Below are positions 41,271-50,477 of a stretch of DNA of 64,000 nt, one piece after another. Origin of the DNA: a virus; IMG/VR virus record IMGVR_UViG_3300035670_000127, positions 17,364-81,363 of that record, one strand, 5' to 3'. Position 1 is the first letter of the stretch, and each line of letters opens with the position of its first letter. A program made the position numbers and the translations under genes. The notes under the pieces are model-generated. The model worked only from the letters and a program-made list of their open reading frames with translations. It did not search any database and was not told the origin of the DNA.

Positions 41271-42389
41271 TTAAACCGCCTTGATACTAGCGAAGCATTC
41301 GGGCCGCACCATGATGGGCAGAGGTGCCGACTGAATCATTAGCATTTGTGCAGACGGTTCCTCAGTGAACCACGTTTTTGGAAACCGTGACATAGCGTAT
41401 AGGTTATTACGTGGTAAAGTGGGGAGGGTGTTAGGCATACGGGAAGCATTGGTGGTGGCCGTCGGGCTTTGAAAATCTTGAATAGCACCGTAAGCAAAAA
41501 TATTACGGGCGCCGCTAAAACCGATGAAGATTTTATCCGCCGGCATCATGTCACAAGTGTTGCCATTATCATCTTCATAATACTGGTTGTAAGCATACAA
41601 ATTGAGACCACCCATGCCTTTAAGGGTACCTAAAAACTCAGCCCCATTGGCTTGAATGACAGTAGGGTTAATCACGCCTAAGTCCACTCGCAGTGTGTTT
41701 AGAAGGGAGGTGGCATTAGCAGAGATTTTCGGGTGCGACAAAAAGGCATCGCGGACATTTCGACCCATGATAACGAAGTCAGCCGGGCCCATTTTACCGT
41801 CTTGCTGAATAAGGCGTTGCCATGCGGTAAAGAGTGCAATCGGGTCGCTGTTAGAACTGCTAAATAGGTCGTTGCCGGTGAGGATGATTTTGTGGGTCGA
41901 CGGCATCTCGTAGTCTATTATCTCGTTAACACCGTCTCCTCCAATGGTGATAGACCCCGTATCAAGTAACTGGCTAATCATCCATTCCTCACGGCGAGAG
42001 ATACGGTCACTCAGGTCTTGCAGTTCCCAACCCAGTAATTCCATTGCCCGTTGCTGTTGATTAAACGCCCCGCCCGTGGTAAATGGCAGTTCACCTGGTA
42101 GACGGTTAAGAGCATCAATCGCTTGCAGACTCTTTTTCGCCTTGACTAAAGGAGGCCGATAAATTTTGGTGCTAATGGGTAATTTTTCCACATTAGGGGC
42201 GACGGTGTTACTGGCAACAAATGGTGCGAGGCGCCGGCTACCGATAAGCTCATCAATAGCCACCGATAGGGTTTGCGATTGTTGCGTCTCCTTAAACAAA
42301 AAGTCGCGCAAAAAAGTAGAGAGCGGTGGGATAGTTTTAACCGCGCTCAGTAGCGTAATGGGGTTAAGTAATAATTCAGTGACAGTCAT
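41271..42389 (-). CDS. Major capsid protein (lambda gpE-like)
   Basis: The 372-residue protein fits the phage_cap_E family of HK97-fold capsids: FLRDFLFKETQQSQTLSVAIDEL near the start, RLAPFVASNTVAPNVEK, STKIYRPPLVKAKKSL, ISRREEWMISQLLDTGSITI, and KIFIGFSGARNIFAYG. The order protease-decoration-capsid-connector agrees with Mu- and lambda-type head modules. Confidence 0.92.
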   Translation of the reverse strand: MTVTELLLNPITLLSAVKTIPPLSTFLRDFLFKETQQSQTLSVAIDELIGSRRLAPFVASNTVAPNVEKLPISTKIYRPPLVKAKKSLQAIDALNRLPGELPFTTGGAFNQQQRAMELLGWELQDLSDRISRREEWMISQLLDTGSITIGGDGVNEIIDYEMPSTHKIILTGNDLFSSSNSDPIALFTAWQRLIQQDGKMGPADFVIMGRNVRDAFLSHPKISANATSLLNTLRVDLGVINPTVIQANGAEFLGTLKGMGGLNLYAYNQYYEDDNGNTCDMMPADKIFIGFSGARNIFAYGAIQDFQSPTATTNASRMPNTLPTLPRNNLYAMSRFPKTWFTEEPSAQMLMIQSAPLPIMVRPECFASIKAV

Positions 42390-42412
42390 AATTTAGTTCC
42401 TCTCTCGTCTCG

Positions 42413-43057
42413 TTAAGTCGTCTGAAAGGCTACGGCGTGAATGCCTAAAGCCCGTAATGGCCATTTCACAGTACCGAAGGTATGACCCGTTCCGTAGCTA
42501 AGGTCGCGGGCGTTAACCCTCCCTGCTAATAAGACAGGGGCAGTTTGTTCGGCGGAGGTTGCGTCGGTATCTTGCAGTAGGATAGCCACTGGCGTAGCTG
42601 ACCCGTCCACCGCGGCACTGGCTGACAATTTGTAGTTAGAGGCTAGGACTGGTACGGTGATAACGTCATCAGTTGCAAACGCCGTCCCGCCCGCCGTGAT
42701 GGTAAATATCAAGTGGGTCGTGGTCTGCTGGGAGCCGGTGGCAATCGTAGTACTAATCACGTTGCCTAGTGGGTCGGTTAATGTGAATTTAGCAGTGCTT
42801 CCCGACGTAGGTGCCGTGTTGCAAATAAGACCGTACACACCCCCAATCACTTGTGCGCCGAGACTAATCGACCCTATCGTGCCGTTGCCGGTATTGTCAG
42901 CACCGTAAGCAGGAGTGCCAGCGGCGGTGGCGATTCGACCTAGCACTGCACCAGCGGTTAGGTTGCCCGTGGTGATAATGCCCGACTCAGTATGAATAGG
43001 GTAGTTGCCGTCTAGGAGATTGGAAGGTGCTAATTCAACTTTCGTGTATAGGTTCAT
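42413..43057 (-). CDS. Head decoration protein (lambda gpD-like)
   Basis: The 214-residue product has the gpD-type edges: SNLLDGNYPIHTESGIITTGNLTAGAVLGRI near the N-terminus and VLLAGRVNARDLSYGTGHTF near the C-terminus. A Gly/Thr-rich insertion (TLTDPLGNVIST...TAFATDDVITVPV) makes it longer than lambda gpD (110 aa). Trimers of such proteins stabilise the expanded capsid. The ATG overlaps the protease stop. Confidence 0.85.
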   Translation of the reverse strand: MNLYTKVELAPSNLLDGNYPIHTESGIITTGNLTAGAVLGRIATAAGTPAYGADNTGNGTIGSISLGAQVIGGVYGLICNTAPTSGSTAKFTLTDPLGNVISTTIATGSQQTTTHLIFTITAGGTAFATDDVITVPVLASNYKLSASAAVDGSATPVAILLQDTDATSAEQTAPVLLAGRVNARDLSYGTGHTFGTVKWPLRALGIHAVAFQTT

Positions 43058-44271
43058 GGGTGCATTCCTCTATAGGTAGGGGTAAATGCCGTCGGCGGTT
43101 GTCGGTAGCCGGCTGTGATATGTTGCACAACCTCGTTAAATTGTTGTGCGGGGTCGGCGACAGGCATGGCGGTGTAATCGTGCCGACTGTTTTGATATTG
43201 AGTAGGGAGCTTCTCTAAAAGAGACTTAAAGAAATCGACGGGTCTCGCTTCGATCATTTGCCCACTCTCGTTTTGATACGTCACTTTCTTAGCGGCCAAT
43301 TTGGGATTAACCGAAGCGGCGTAGGCAAAAATAGGATTGGGGCTGTCAATTCGTTCTAAGAAGCAAATGAAGTCGGCAATCCCGTCGAGTAGGGCGGGGG
43401 TGACTTTACCGGCGGCTTGCAATTGACTCACGAATAACTGGGCACTGGCAAGCATTGCTTCGGCGGCGGAGGCGACCCCTTGATTTAACAAGAGTTGCCT
43501 TTCGTGCTCACTCATTATCACCATGCCGGGCGGCGGGGTAGCTGGCGCCGGCGGTTTCATGGGTTTGGGCGGGGGAGGTGGACTGGCGTCGGCAACCACT
43601 GGGGGTTGGTCGATTGCCAATTCGTAATTGAGAGGTTCTTTTTCGTTGGCGGCTTGTGGGTCGCCCGTCTTTTTTGGTGGAGTGGCGGCTTCAGAAACAG
43701 TTTTGTCAGGCTGTTTAGTTTCCGTTTCCATTGCCACTTCTTTACCGTCAGGTTGTTTGATAGGCATGGCCATAGTTAATTCTCCTGTCATTAAGGATAA
43801 GGGTTGAGTCGGTGAGGCTTCGGGGGACGGTACGGGGAACTCGTGGGAGCTTATATACCGTTTAAATTGAATCGCGGGTTGCAATTCTATTGCGGGGGGG
43901 ACGGCACCTAGAAAAGCTAGGTGACCTAATTCAAAACCGCGGTCTGTCTGGTCTATCCTGACAGAGCGATTGGGATATTGTTTGTTTTTAAAACTGATTG
44001 CAAATGTTTCTAATACATTTGCTAATTTTGCGTAGAGTCTGTCACCTTCTTTTTTGAGGTGAGAGACCCATCCATAGGCGGGAGAAGCGTCCGAAGTTTG
44101 ATGGCCTAAGACGATTGGAACGGAGAAGGTATTAGGTTGAAAGTTGGCCACTATGTCGTCAAGGTTGCCCTCTGTCCAAGTGGTCTCGTTGCCCTGGCTA
44201 TCAATATGTTTGCCAGCCCTAAAAACCTCCATCCATTCAAACAGCTCAGGCACCGTGTCTTGAATATTCAT
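43054..44271 (-). CDS. Mu gpI-like prohead protease/scaffold
   Basis: The 405-residue protein has the Mu protease N-terminal domain: WMEVFRAGKHIDSQGNETTWTEGNLDDIVANF, SVPIVLGHQTSDASPAYGWVSHLKKEGDRLYAKL, and RSVRIDQTDRGFELGHLAFLGAVPPAI. A Pro-rich linker (residues about 220-255, PPPPPKPMKPPAP) leads to a helical scaffold-like tail. It cleaves head proteins during maturation and probably scaffolds the prohead. Confidence 0.88.
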   Translation of the reverse strand: MNIQDTVPELFEWMEVFRAGKHIDSQGNETTWTEGNLDDIVANFQPNTFSVPIVLGHQTSDASPAYGWVSHLKKEGDRLYAKLANVLETFAISFKNKQYPNRSVRIDQTDRGFELGHLAFLGAVPPAIELQPAIQFKRYISSHEFPVPSPEASPTQPLSLMTGELTMAMPIKQPDGKEVAMETETKQPDKTVSEAATPPKKTGDPQAANEKEPLNYELAIDQPPVVADASPPPPPKPMKPPAPATPPPGMVIMSEHERQLLLNQGVASAAEAMLASAQLFVSQLQAAGKVTPALLDGIADFICFLERIDSPNPIFAYAASVNPKLAAKKVTYQNESGQMIEARPVDFFKSLLEKLPTQYQNSRHDYTAMPVADPAQQFNEVVQHITAGYRQPPTAFTPTYRGMHP

Positions 44272-44358
44272 TCGGTGTGCCTTTTAGCTTGCTTTAATAC
44301 TATATTATATAGTGTGATAGGTTTTTTTCACTTTGTCAATAGGTAGTGAAAAAATATT

Positions 44359-45384
44359 TTACAAGAGGCGATATTGTTTTGGTGACGGGGTTTCGTTTGA
44401 GGTCACGTCGGTCTCACTGGCATCGTCAACGGTGCCCGTTGCTATCCTTTGACGGGCAATTTCAAAGTAACCTGGGTCTAATTCTATCCCAATGAAGTCG
44501 CGACCTAAATTTTGACAGGCCAAGCCCGTGGTGCCACTGCCCATGAAGGGGTCTATGATGACCTCGCCCGGCTTTGTAGTCAAGTCGGCTAACCATTCCA
44601 TTAATTTGATAGGTTTAACCGTCGGGTGTTTGATATTGTACTCGCCTTTGCCTTCGCCGGAGGGGTCGTAGCCGACTAGATTGTGTGGCAGAAATGAAAC
44701 AAGGTTTTGAGGTGGCTTACCCATTACAACTGCACCCAAAACAATAGTATTTGCTGGCACTCTTTTCATTCGTCGTTGTTTGTTGAAACTTGCATTTTGT
44801 TCATTGTTGCGTGAAAAATCCTCAATTAAAAATTGTTTAATAGATGTATTATTTTGCTTTGCTTCTAAATAACGAAGTGCCTCCTCATATTTCATTTTGT
44901 CACGATAGGGAGTTATCACTTTATTAAAAGCCCCTTTAATACCGCTAAGGTTCGTAATATCCGCCATGCTTTCAATAAAATCAAGATAGGGTATCCTAGT
45001 CTCGTTAAATCGCTTGTTATCCCCCTTGCACACTATCATTATATTCTCATACACTCTCCCCATGTCCCCCATTGGGGATGACCGGAACCGCTTATACCAT
45101 ATCACCTCATTCTTATACCTAAAGAGCTTAAACGCTTCGGTATTCCAGAGGGTGAGGGTGGGCTGACGCCCAAAGTAAATAAGGAAGCAATTCGGCTTCA
45201 GAATACGGTAGCACTCTTGAAGGAAGCGGGGTATGTCAATGCCTGTCTCGATTTTATGTTTCAAAATACCGTAGGGCGGGTCCGTCACCACCGCGTCCAC
45301 TGACTCATCGGGCAGTGACTTCAAAACTTCAAAGCAATCCCCACGGTAAAGTGTAGATTGCTTAACTTGATATTTGTCTGTCAT
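44359..45384 (-). CDS. Beta-class DNA methyltransferase (N6-Ade or N4-Cyt)
   Basis: Motif IV is VVTDPPYGILKH (residues about 31-42). Motif I lies near the C-terminus, DPFMGSGTTGLACQNLGRDFIGIELDP, and the AdoMet-binding F-x-G is FMG. This IV-before-I order defines the beta class. The middle (about 100-240) is the target recognition domain. No restriction gene is adjacent, so it is probably a solitary protective or regulatory methylase. Its ATG overlaps the adenosyltransferase stop. Confidence 0.92.
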   Translation of the reverse strand: MTDKYQVKQSTLYRGDCFEVLKSLPDESVDAVVTDPPYGILKHKIETGIDIPRFLQECYRILKPNCFLIYFGRQPTLTLWNTEAFKLFRYKNEVIWYKRFRSSPMGDMGRVYENIMIVCKGDNKRFNETRIPYLDFIESMADITNLSGIKGAFNKVITPYRDKMKYEEALRYLEAKQNNTSIKQFLIEDFSRNNEQNASFNKQRRMKRVPANTIVLGAVVMGKPPQNLVSFLPHNLVGYDPSGEGKGEYNIKHPTVKPIKLMEWLADLTTKPGEVIIDPFMGSGTTGLACQNLGRDFIGIELDPGYFEIARQRIATGTVDDASETDVTSNETPSPKQYRLL

Positions 45385-45914
45385 TCAGACTCCTCTTTCA
45401 AATTCTTTTCTAACAGCCGGCCTAGTAACCATAGCAGGTCGGCCAACCTATTCAAGTACACAGGCACGTATGGATTAACATACTCTCCTGTTTCTTTTAA
45501 TGCAACCACATTGCACTCTGCACGGCGGCAAATGGTACGGGCGACTTCTAAAACAGCAACGTCTAGTCTATCGCCAGGCACTGACCATTCATAGCGTACC
45601 CCTTGAGATTCAATAGCGGCGACGTGTTTATCAAGGGACTGGACTATCTCTAGCCCGACCTTTTCTTGAATACTTGTGCCTTCAATAGGGGTTGCCAGTG
45701 AGGCGCCTAAGTTGAATAAATCATATTGCACCATCTTAATGATACATGCAACTTTTTTATCACTGCAAAGCGCACGGGCGACTCCCAGCTGGGCGACTAA
45801 TTCGTCAAGGCTACCCATTGCAATAATCCGTGGGGAGGCTTTAGAAACCCGTCCCTCTGCTATCAATCCAGTCAGGCCGTCGTCGCCTTTTCTAGTCACA
45901 ATCGATTTTGGCAT
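45381..45914 (-). CDS. Cob(I)alamin adenosyltransferase (PduO-type)
   Basis: The 177-residue enzyme carries the PduO-type signature: ITRKGDDGLTGLI, GSLDELVAQLGVARAL, VQYDLFNLGASLATP, EWSVPGDRLDVAVLEVARTICRRAE, and YLNRLADLLWLLGR. It makes adenosylcobalamin from cob(I)alamin and ATP. The next gene upstream encodes a class II ribonucleotide reductase that needs this cofactor, so the two form one functional unit. Its stop overlaps the methylase start. Confidence 0.9.
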   Translation of the reverse strand: MPKSIVTRKGDDGLTGLIAEGRVSKASPRIIAMGSLDELVAQLGVARALCSDKKVACIIKMVQYDLFNLGASLATPIEGTSIQEKVGLEIVQSLDKHVAAIESQGVRYEWSVPGDRLDVAVLEVARTICRRAECNVVALKETGEYVNPYVPVYLNRLADLLWLLGRLLEKNLKEESE

Positions 45915-45978
45915 AATTGATTCCTTATGGCAATACCTATTCTCTTAGGGTTTGGAAAATAGGTATTGTCTCTCACTG

Positions 45979-47985
45979 TTAGTTGATTAAGTCTATACTG
46001 CATTGCCCTGATTTGCAATCTTCGGATTCGGCTGCAACCCGTCGGTCAAATTGTCTGTCTAAATTGGTGTTATCCCAATCAATCGACTTGATTAATTCCG
46101 AACGCCGTTGGTATTCGGCGGCTGTCACTGGGGTTTGTGGGAGGTACGACTTGTTATCAATACTATCATAATTTTCGTATTTAAGCATAAATGCAGTGCT
46201 CACGTAGTCATCCCAATTTCGATAAATCCAGTTGGCCATGCCGTCAAGCTCTGGTTCCGTAAAAGTGACGGTGCTACTTACGCTGGTGCCGGAGTAGTTT
46301 CTTATTAGCACTTGATAGCGATTAAGTTGGTCAAGTGCCGTCTCAGCGCACATGTCGATACCAGCCGCATTCGTCTGCCATTTGAAATCACCTTCCCAAT
46401 GAATTGGAAACCCAATGATTACTGAACCCTCTATGTGAGGATTGGGTCGCACTTCAAGGCCGTGCGATTCTAGTAACGGCACCACCGGATCCGAGCCTGC
46501 AAAATTAACATAGTTAATTAAGTGTTTTGCAATTGGATGGTGTGTACCCTCAGATGTCATAAATATACCTTTGCCGACGGTGCCATCTGGTTTAACTGTT
46601 GTGTACGTTGCGGAATGAGGTAAATCTAATTCGTCTGCCATGTCATTAGCACCCTGAATCACGGCCTGCCGCAAACCCCTTAATTCTTCAGGACGATGAT
46701 ATATGCCGCTTTGTACAATACCAGAGATACCTGCACCAATATGGTGGTCGCGTTCGTTATTCCGCGACCACCTTGGGTCTAAAATCCCATCGTCTAACTT
46801 GACGAGAGTTTGGCGGTAGGCAACCCTGGCCGCTAGGTAAGCCACGCGCCGTTGTTGTTGATAGGTGCCTATGTTGGCGTTAATCGTGACTTGGTTGCAA
46901 AGGCCAAAAAAATCTAATAATTGTTCGCCGCATGGATTAACACCCTTGCAATGTGTAAAGCGACGTTGCGCCGCCTCTAGGTTAATAAACCCAGGTTCGC
47001 TTCCTCCGCCTTCATAGATGAGTTGAAATAACTCACGAATGGTACTCAGGGACGGTCTGGAACTAAACAGTAACGAGTGATTCGCAATGTAACGATGGCT
47101 AGTCAAGGGATTATCATAATACCTGTCCTTGGAGTGGATAAAACCGTTTCGTTCCTCATGACCGTAAGGCAATTGCATCAAGGCCGCCGACCTGCGACTT
47201 GATAAAATGGTTGCGCTTAACCCCACCACATCTATAATATCTATCGCTGTTAAAGGTTTTTGTACGCGGTTGTTTAACAGCATGGCAATTTTCAGATAAG
47301 AGTCGGCAATTCTTTGGTCGCCACTCGTTTTCCACTGATACCCCGAAGTCTGTTGACCTGCACCCCGAATATTGGAAAAATCCAATACAAGCTCAGTGGC
47401 GCGGATTTCTACACCATTAAATTGATGTGTCAGGAGTATTCCAAAAGCCTCCGCCCATGCAACGGCACTGTCACCCACACTGATTGTCCACACGCCATTC
47501 TCTAAAGTTTGCGTGTTAAAGGTACGTCCCTTCTCTATACGGGTGGAACGAATCACACTGACTTTGGGGATGTAGTGGGAGAATCCAAAAATACCCCCAG
47601 TCCGCGGTTGCACAGAGACACCGCAACCTTGCAATAATAACCATAATGCGTTAACTGCATTGTCGGGCGTATGAACCTCTAATAGTGAGCAATTGAAGCT
47701 CGTCACCTCAACTTCCCGTGATTTAGCTGTCCCGCCTAGCCAATTCACACGCCCCGCCGAACTCCACATCCGTTGGGCTTTATAGTGGGTGTATTCGGCT
47801 ATCTCAGAACGCTCCTTTGCGTTAAGTTCTCGACCTAGTTGTCGTTGCCATAAGTAAGCGTCGTGCTCTGCTGTGCGGTTTAGCATATCCATATACGTTT
47901 CTTGCACACCATCGGGTTTCATTCGTAAATATTTTTGGCGTAAAATCGTTTCTGCGCGTGCCAGCATAGAAAAATTGTATTCCAT
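45979..47985 (-). CDS. nrdJ: Adenosylcobalamin-dependent (class II) ribonucleotide reductase
   Basis: The 668-residue enzyme resembles monomeric triphosphate reductases. Likely active-site residues are visible: SFNCSLLEVH (first redox Cys), HCKGVNPCGEQLLDFFGLCNQ (catalytic Cys and Glu of PCGE plus the second redox Cys), PDGTVGKGIFMTSEGTHH, and a C-terminal CKSGQC pair for re-reduction. It makes dNTPs without oxygen, using B12. It is paired with an adenosyltransferase and a thymidylate synthase-like gene in one operon. Confidence 0.93.
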   Translation of the reverse strand: MEYNFSMLARAETILRQKYLRMKPDGVQETYMDMLNRTAEHDAYLWQRQLGRELNAKERSEIAEYTHYKAQRMWSSAGRVNWLGGTAKSREVEVTSFNCSLLEVHTPDNAVNALWLLLQGCGVSVQPRTGGIFGFSHYIPKVSVIRSTRIEKGRTFNTQTLENGVWTISVGDSAVAWAEAFGILLTHQFNGVEIRATELVLDFSNIRGAGQQTSGYQWKTSGDQRIADSYLKIAMLLNNRVQKPLTAIDIIDVVGLSATILSSRRSAALMQLPYGHEERNGFIHSKDRYYDNPLTSHRYIANHSLLFSSRPSLSTIRELFQLIYEGGGSEPGFINLEAAQRRFTHCKGVNPCGEQLLDFFGLCNQVTINANIGTYQQQRRVAYLAARVAYRQTLVKLDDGILDPRWSRNNERDHHIGAGISGIVQSGIYHRPEELRGLRQAVIQGANDMADELDLPHSATYTTVKPDGTVGKGIFMTSEGTHHPIAKHLINYVNFAGSDPVVPLLESHGLEVRPNPHIEGSVIIGFPIHWEGDFKWQTNAAGIDMCAETALDQLNRYQVLIRNYSGTSVSSTVTFTEPELDGMANWIYRNWDDYVSTAFMLKYENYDSIDNKSYLPQTPVTAAEYQRRSELIKSIDWDNTNLDRQFDRRVAAESEDCKSGQCSIDLIN

Positions 47986-48015
47986 TTTTAAATTCCCCTT
48001 ATAGTCTCGTTAATT

Positions 48016-48327
48016 CTAGTTATTCTCTTTTTGTGATTTACTACATTCTGATTCTAGCCAACTCAGTGCCGCTTCATAAACGGTAACCGGGTTAGCACCC
48101 TCTTTTATACGAACCTCTAAACCACGCACCAGTCGCCTTGCTAATTCCATTGGGTCAGGGTGGGAAATAAGGAGGTTTCGTATATACTTACTATTGCCAA
48201 AATCGTGCCCAAATAGGTTGGTTGTGTGGGCTTTGATGAGGTCAACACCGTCATCTGCAATCTCGTAATGACTGACAGGTCGAACGGTTCTGTCCTCTGC
48301 CAGTCGGCAATACTTTACTCGCTTCAT
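48016..48327 (-). CDS. Hypothetical protein (103 aa) between dNTP genes
   Basis: I do not recognise this protein. It begins MKRVKYCRLAEDRTVRPVSHYEIADDGVDLIKAH and has a helical C-terminus (RLVRGLEVRIKEGANPVTVYEAALSWLES). It overlaps the thymidylate synthase-like gene by 4 bp (ATGA) and precedes the reductase by 30 bp, so it is co-expressed with dNTP synthesis. Confidence 0.6.
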   Translation of the reverse strand: MKRVKYCRLAEDRTVRPVSHYEIADDGVDLIKAHTTNLFGHDFGNSKYIRNLLISHPDPMELARRLVRGLEVRIKEGANPVTVYEAALSWLESECSKSQKENN

Positions 48328-49763
48328 TTTGGGGTTGCCTCTCCTAATCTGTTTTCAGCACGGGCTAACTCACGGCCAACGTAAAGCGCATGGGATATAT
48401 CTGAAATAGCCTCGTCGCGTGCCAATTCTCGTTCTATCTCTTCACTTGTTGAACCGCGGTATTCTTTTATCACGGCCCCTTGATAGGTGTGTTGAACCAC
48501 TATTTGAGAGGTTGTCTTATCCACTGTCACCATCATGTTGCCATAGGGGTCGAGTTGTAATTCAACTCTCTTTTCTTTAGAGGCTACTCGACTGGCACGG
48601 TCAAGGCTGTCTTCACTGATACTAATTGAGTGGCTAAAGATGGTGATGGCACCCGGCTCCATGCCCGTCCCTTTGGCAACGTAATGAAGGATAGCTATGA
48701 GACCGTACATATTCTCTAACCACGCATCCATTGCGTTATGGGTTCTAAAGGAAGCGGTTAGGGTTAGTTTGCCTTCAAAGTATCTGAAAAAAAGCGAGAC
48801 TAGGCATGGGCAATGATGTCCCTCTGGCAAGTCTTTACTATTATCCCATAACGAGATATAAACATGACGCGATTCATTATCCTCTTGCAACCGTTTAATT
48901 GCAATAGCGAGTGAGTCCACTACTCGACCATGATAGCTAAAGTAACCACGAATGCGGTTGCCATAAGTGTACGGTTGGTCATTGGGAGAGGGGTCTAGGA
49001 TTTGATTCTGGTATTCTAGGAAGTGGGTAGTGGAGAAACCGTACTCCTCTAAATCACTCATGTCAATTGCCGTGTCAGTCACCGTCACCTTGACGTTTTG
49101 CAACTCGCGGCGACCTCCTTTCTTTAATCTCACCGCATGGCCAAAACGCATCAATCTAAATACCACTTCACGCCATGCCTTGATAGGGGTTGATTCCAGG
49201 ATACTATGATGCCGTGGGTCAGACGGATAACGTGTCACTTTAAGCCTTGAGAGTGGAATATTAACCCTATCTAGGTCGCCGTGGCATTCAGGGTTGGGTA
49301 ATTGTTGGAACGCTTCTTTTATCCTCTCTATTGATTCACTGAGTCGCCCCATTGGTAGGAGGTGTAATCCGTATTTGAAGTCGGCGGGTGTAACTAGGTT
49401 ATCAATCATGCGTTGGCTACCTTTGATACGGTATGCCGGGCTACCTAAATAGGTGACCTCCTCAATGCCCAGTTGAAAGAAATTTAGCAGGTCTTCGCGT
49501 GATCCAGAAAGGTTTTGACCCACGATTAAAAGATGGCGGATTTGAGGATTCCATAGCAGGTTTCTAAGTAATTCAGGTAGGCCGTTGCCATAAAGGTTGC
49601 CTATCGTTGCTATACGGGAGGTGTGAATGGATAAATCAATGCCCGCAGTCCAAAGCGACTTGACCATCTGTTTAATGGGGGTCCATAGAGTCACTATACC
49701 TACGTCCCCACTGGGATTTATCACTCTAATTTTGTCAGGGTAGTGTAGGGGTTCAAATTTCAT
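48324..49763 (-). CDS. Thymidylate synthase-like enzyme with DUF4346-type N-terminus
   Basis: The C-terminal half aligns with ThyA: TYGNRIRGYFSYHGRVVDSLAIAIKRL, SRHVYISLWDNSKDL, HHCPCLVSLFFRYFEGKLTLTASFRTHNAMDAWLENMYGL. The nucleophile would be Cys of PCL. The Asn that selects dUMP is kept (LEN), while the ThyA Asp of RSxD is Asn. The N-terminal half (ATIGNLYGNGLPELLRNLLWNPQIRHLLIVGQNLSGSREDLLNFFQLGI) resembles the DUF4346/MtrA-like domain of archaeal-type synthases. It could make dTMP or hydroxymethyl-dUMP. First gene of the dNTP/virion operon. Confidence 0.8.
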   Translation of the reverse strand: MKFEPLHYPDKIRVINPSGDVGIVTLWTPIKQMVKSLWTAGIDLSIHTSRIATIGNLYGNGLPELLRNLLWNPQIRHLLIVGQNLSGSREDLLNFFQLGIEEVTYLGSPAYRIKGSQRMIDNLVTPADFKYGLHLLPMGRLSESIERIKEAFQQLPNPECHGDLDRVNIPLSRLKVTRYPSDPRHHSILESTPIKAWREVVFRLMRFGHAVRLKKGGRRELQNVKVTVTDTAIDMSDLEEYGFSTTHFLEYQNQILDPSPNDQPYTYGNRIRGYFSYHGRVVDSLAIAIKRLQEDNESRHVYISLWDNSKDLPEGHHCPCLVSLFFRYFEGKLTLTASFRTHNAMDAWLENMYGLIAILHYVAKGTGMEPGAITIFSHSISISEDSLDRASRVASKEKRVELQLDPYGNMMVTVDKTTSQIVVQHTYQGAVIKEYRGSTSEEIERELARDEAISDISHALYVGRELARAENRLGEATPK

Positions 49764-49799
49764 TCTTCAAATATCCTCTTAGATTATGTGTATAGACTT

Positions 49800-50040
49800 G
49801 TGTAGTTTTGTATAGGCTGTATAGGGCCTGTCATCACAGCCCTATACACGGAAACCCGCACGGATAGGGGCTTGTATGGACTGTATGGGGTTAGCGGGCA
49901 TTTTTTTCACTTGCTTATATATTTGGGCAATGCTTTTTTTACATTTCAAAATAATATATGTGTGTATACACCCCTATACACCCTATACAGTCCATACAAG
50001 CCTTTATTCATGCGGGGTTCCACCGTCTAGGGGTCGATTA
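49800..50040. repeat. Inverted-repeat/AT-rich element, copy B (candidate origin)
   Basis: GGCTTGTATGGACTGTATGG (49869-49888) and its near-complement at 49983-50002 (19 of 20) flank 94 bp of AT-rich DNA with TTATATATTTGGG and T-runs. The flanks (TGTATAGGCTGTATAGG, ACGGAAACCCGCACGG) match copy A near 12.85 kb. It lies between the dNTP operon and dnaN, which diverge from here. Confidence 0.75.
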
Positions 50041-50095
50041 GCTAACTGCTTACAGTCTATACAGACTCCCTGAAAGGGTATTCTAACAAACCCTT

Positions 50096-50310
50096 TAAAC
50101 AAGCCACTCTTAGCTAAATCGCACACTTTGTAAGTAGGCTTGCGTAGAGTGTACGGGGTAGCCTTAAAGGCTTTTTGCAAAGTCTTACTCGAAACCTCAA
50201 AAAACCTAGATACCAAGCCACTCTCAGTGAGATTTACCAAACCCTCAAATATCCAAAAAACCGTTTGTATAGGGTTGGCCGAAAAGCTAGGCAGTAAGCC
50301 ACTCTCAGCC
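50096..50310. repeat. AAGCCACTCT direct repeats
   Basis: AAGCCACTCT(C/T)AG occurs three times, near 50102, 50216 and 50296, in the gap between the element above and the clamp promoter. A frame across it is not convincing. The repeats may be protein-binding sites. Confidence 0.45.
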
Positions 50311-50346
50311 AATTTTGGATAAAACGCTAAAACAGCCCTACTTTAA

Positions 50347-50373
50347 ACCTGTATAGGGTTAGTCTATACAGGT
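50347..50373. promoter_or_regulatory. Palindromic site upstream of the clamp promoter
   Basis: ACCTGTATAG (50347-50356) pairs with CTATACAGGT (50364-50373), reusing the CTGTATAG word of the large elements. Confidence 0.6.
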
Positions 50374-50395
50374 AAAAAATATGGTCATTGACCAA

Positions 50396-50437
50396 TTGAC
50401 TTATTGGGTGAAGTATTGTACTCTATAATAATAGAGT
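50396..50437 (+). promoter_or_regulatory. Promoter of the clamp gene with operator-like palindrome
   Basis: TTGACT (50396-50401), a 17-bp spacer and TACTCT (50419-50424). ACTCTAT-AATA-ATAGAGT (50420-50437) overlaps the -10 and resembles the palindrome at the small RNA promoter. Confidence 0.6.
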
Positions 50438-50477
50438 CACGGCACTTGACATAACACCCTTTTAATCAGATAAAACT

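Noticed and set aside
44359-45384. Restriction-modification system
   Set aside because: The methyltransferase has no recognisable restriction endonuclease next to it.
50004-50312. 102-residue minus-strand frame with ESGL repeats
   Set aside because: It covers the AAGCCACTCT direct repeats and one arm of the inverted-repeat element, so its apparent peptide repeats come from DNA repeats.
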